Below are positions 5,067 to 5,272 of a DNA stretch of 5,272 bases, piece after piece (the first letter of the stretch is position 1; each line of letters starts with the position of its first letter). The notes under the pieces are model-generated. The model was given only the letters and a program-made list of their open reading frames with translations, did no database searches and was not told the origin of the DNA. This stretch comes from JAJYZP01 sp049964535 (GTDB lineage: Bacteria > Actinomycetota > Acidimicrobiia > Acidimicrobiales > Acidimicrobiaceae): NCBI GenBank assembly GCA_049964535.1, contig JBMFXG010000175.1:1-5272 (forward strand). Reading direction: 5' to 3'. Position numbers and translations under genes: made by a program.

Positions 5067-5272
5067 ATGGATAAACGAGTCCGAATACGACGTACGAAGC
5101 AGGTCATCTCTATGGTGGCGCTCTCAGGGGGCTTGGCTCTCGGTGGGTATGGTATCGCCTCGGCTTCGACGCCGTCGACGACAACAATGTCCTCTGGTGC
5201 GTCAACCTCAGCGCCTGCAGCACCGACCCTTCCTCCCGGCGGTGGGGCGTGGAGCCAGGGAATCGTCGGCGG
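5067..5272 (+). CDS. Exported protein with N-terminal signal peptide (partial, 3' end outside window)
   Basis: The frame is open for 68 codons from the ATG to the right edge. The N-terminus is a clear Sec-type signal: a basic region (KRVRIRRTK, residues 3-11), a hydrophobic core (about 12-30, with VALSGGLALGG) and an Ala-x-Ala motif at 31-33, which predicts cleavage after Ala33. The mature part starts with a low-complexity Ser/Thr/Ala/Pro linker (34-57) and then a Gly-rich segment (PPGGGAWSQGIVGG). Such linkers are typical of secreted or cell-surface proteins. Arg8-Arg9 is not followed by a Tat-like F-L-K, so Tat export is not supported. No cysteine lipobox is present. The visible part is too short to name a family. 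It is transcribed away from the two-component operon and could be under its control. Confidence 0.75.
   Translation, partial: MDKRVRIRRTKQVISMVALSGGLALGGYGIASASTPSTTTMSSGASTSAPAAPTLPPGGGAWSQGIVG

Noticed and set aside
5067..5170. Tat signal peptide in the exported protein
   Set aside because: The Arg pair at residues 8-9 is followed by TKQVI, which lacks the hydrophobic F-L-K part of the twin-arginine motif. A Sec signal explains the segment.
1..5272. CRISPR array, tRNA, rRNA or complete IS element
   Set aside because: I found no regularly spaced long repeats, no cloverleaf with a TTCRA-type arm and no paired terminal repeats around an intact transposase.

Overview
The window looks like chromosomal DNA of a moderately GC-rich bacterium, by eye somewhat above 50% GC. 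An actinobacterial source is the best guess. The reasons are an MprAB-like two-component pair, a class V aminotransferase of a type I associate with actinobacteria, GTG start use, and an antitoxin that appears to be read from a leaderless transcript. An acid-tolerant, medium-GC lineage such as Acidimicrobiia would fit, but that is a guess and nothing here proves it.

Layout, left to right. (1) Bases 1-119 hold the probable 3' end of an unrecognised plus-strand gene. (2) Bases 163-842 carry a compact Phd/YefM-VapC type II toxin-antitoxin operon. A palindromic operator overlaps its presumed promoter, and the two genes abut with no gap. (3) Bases about 953-1375 hold, on the minus strand, a decayed fragment of an IS3-family OrfB integrase. 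It is interrupted by two in-frame TAG codons, both where the family normally has Tyr. (4) Bases 1433-2509 encode an intact PLP-dependent class V aminotransferase-like enzyme (cysteine desulfurase superfamily, substrate unknown). (5) Convergent to it, on the minus strand, is a two-component operon: an OmpR/PhoB response regulator (4629-3931) followed by a membrane histidine kinase (3934-2501) that overlaps it by 4 bp. (6) After a roughly 440 bp gap containing several inverted repeats, a divergent plus-strand gene for an exported protein starts at 5067 and runs off the right edge.

The toxin-antitoxin module and the IS relic sit side by side and suggest an accessory insertion zone left of the aminotransferase gene. 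The regulator and kinase clearly form one signalling unit. The divergent exported protein is a natural candidate target, because a 9-bp word occurs upstream of both transcription units in mirrored orientation, but this is suggestive only. I see no CRISPR array, tRNA, rRNA or complete mobile element. No clearly undescribed system emerges. The best leads are the operator and leaderless architecture of the toxin-antitoxin operon, the IS3 relic, the non-canonical ATP-lid motif of the kinase, and the shared promoter word.
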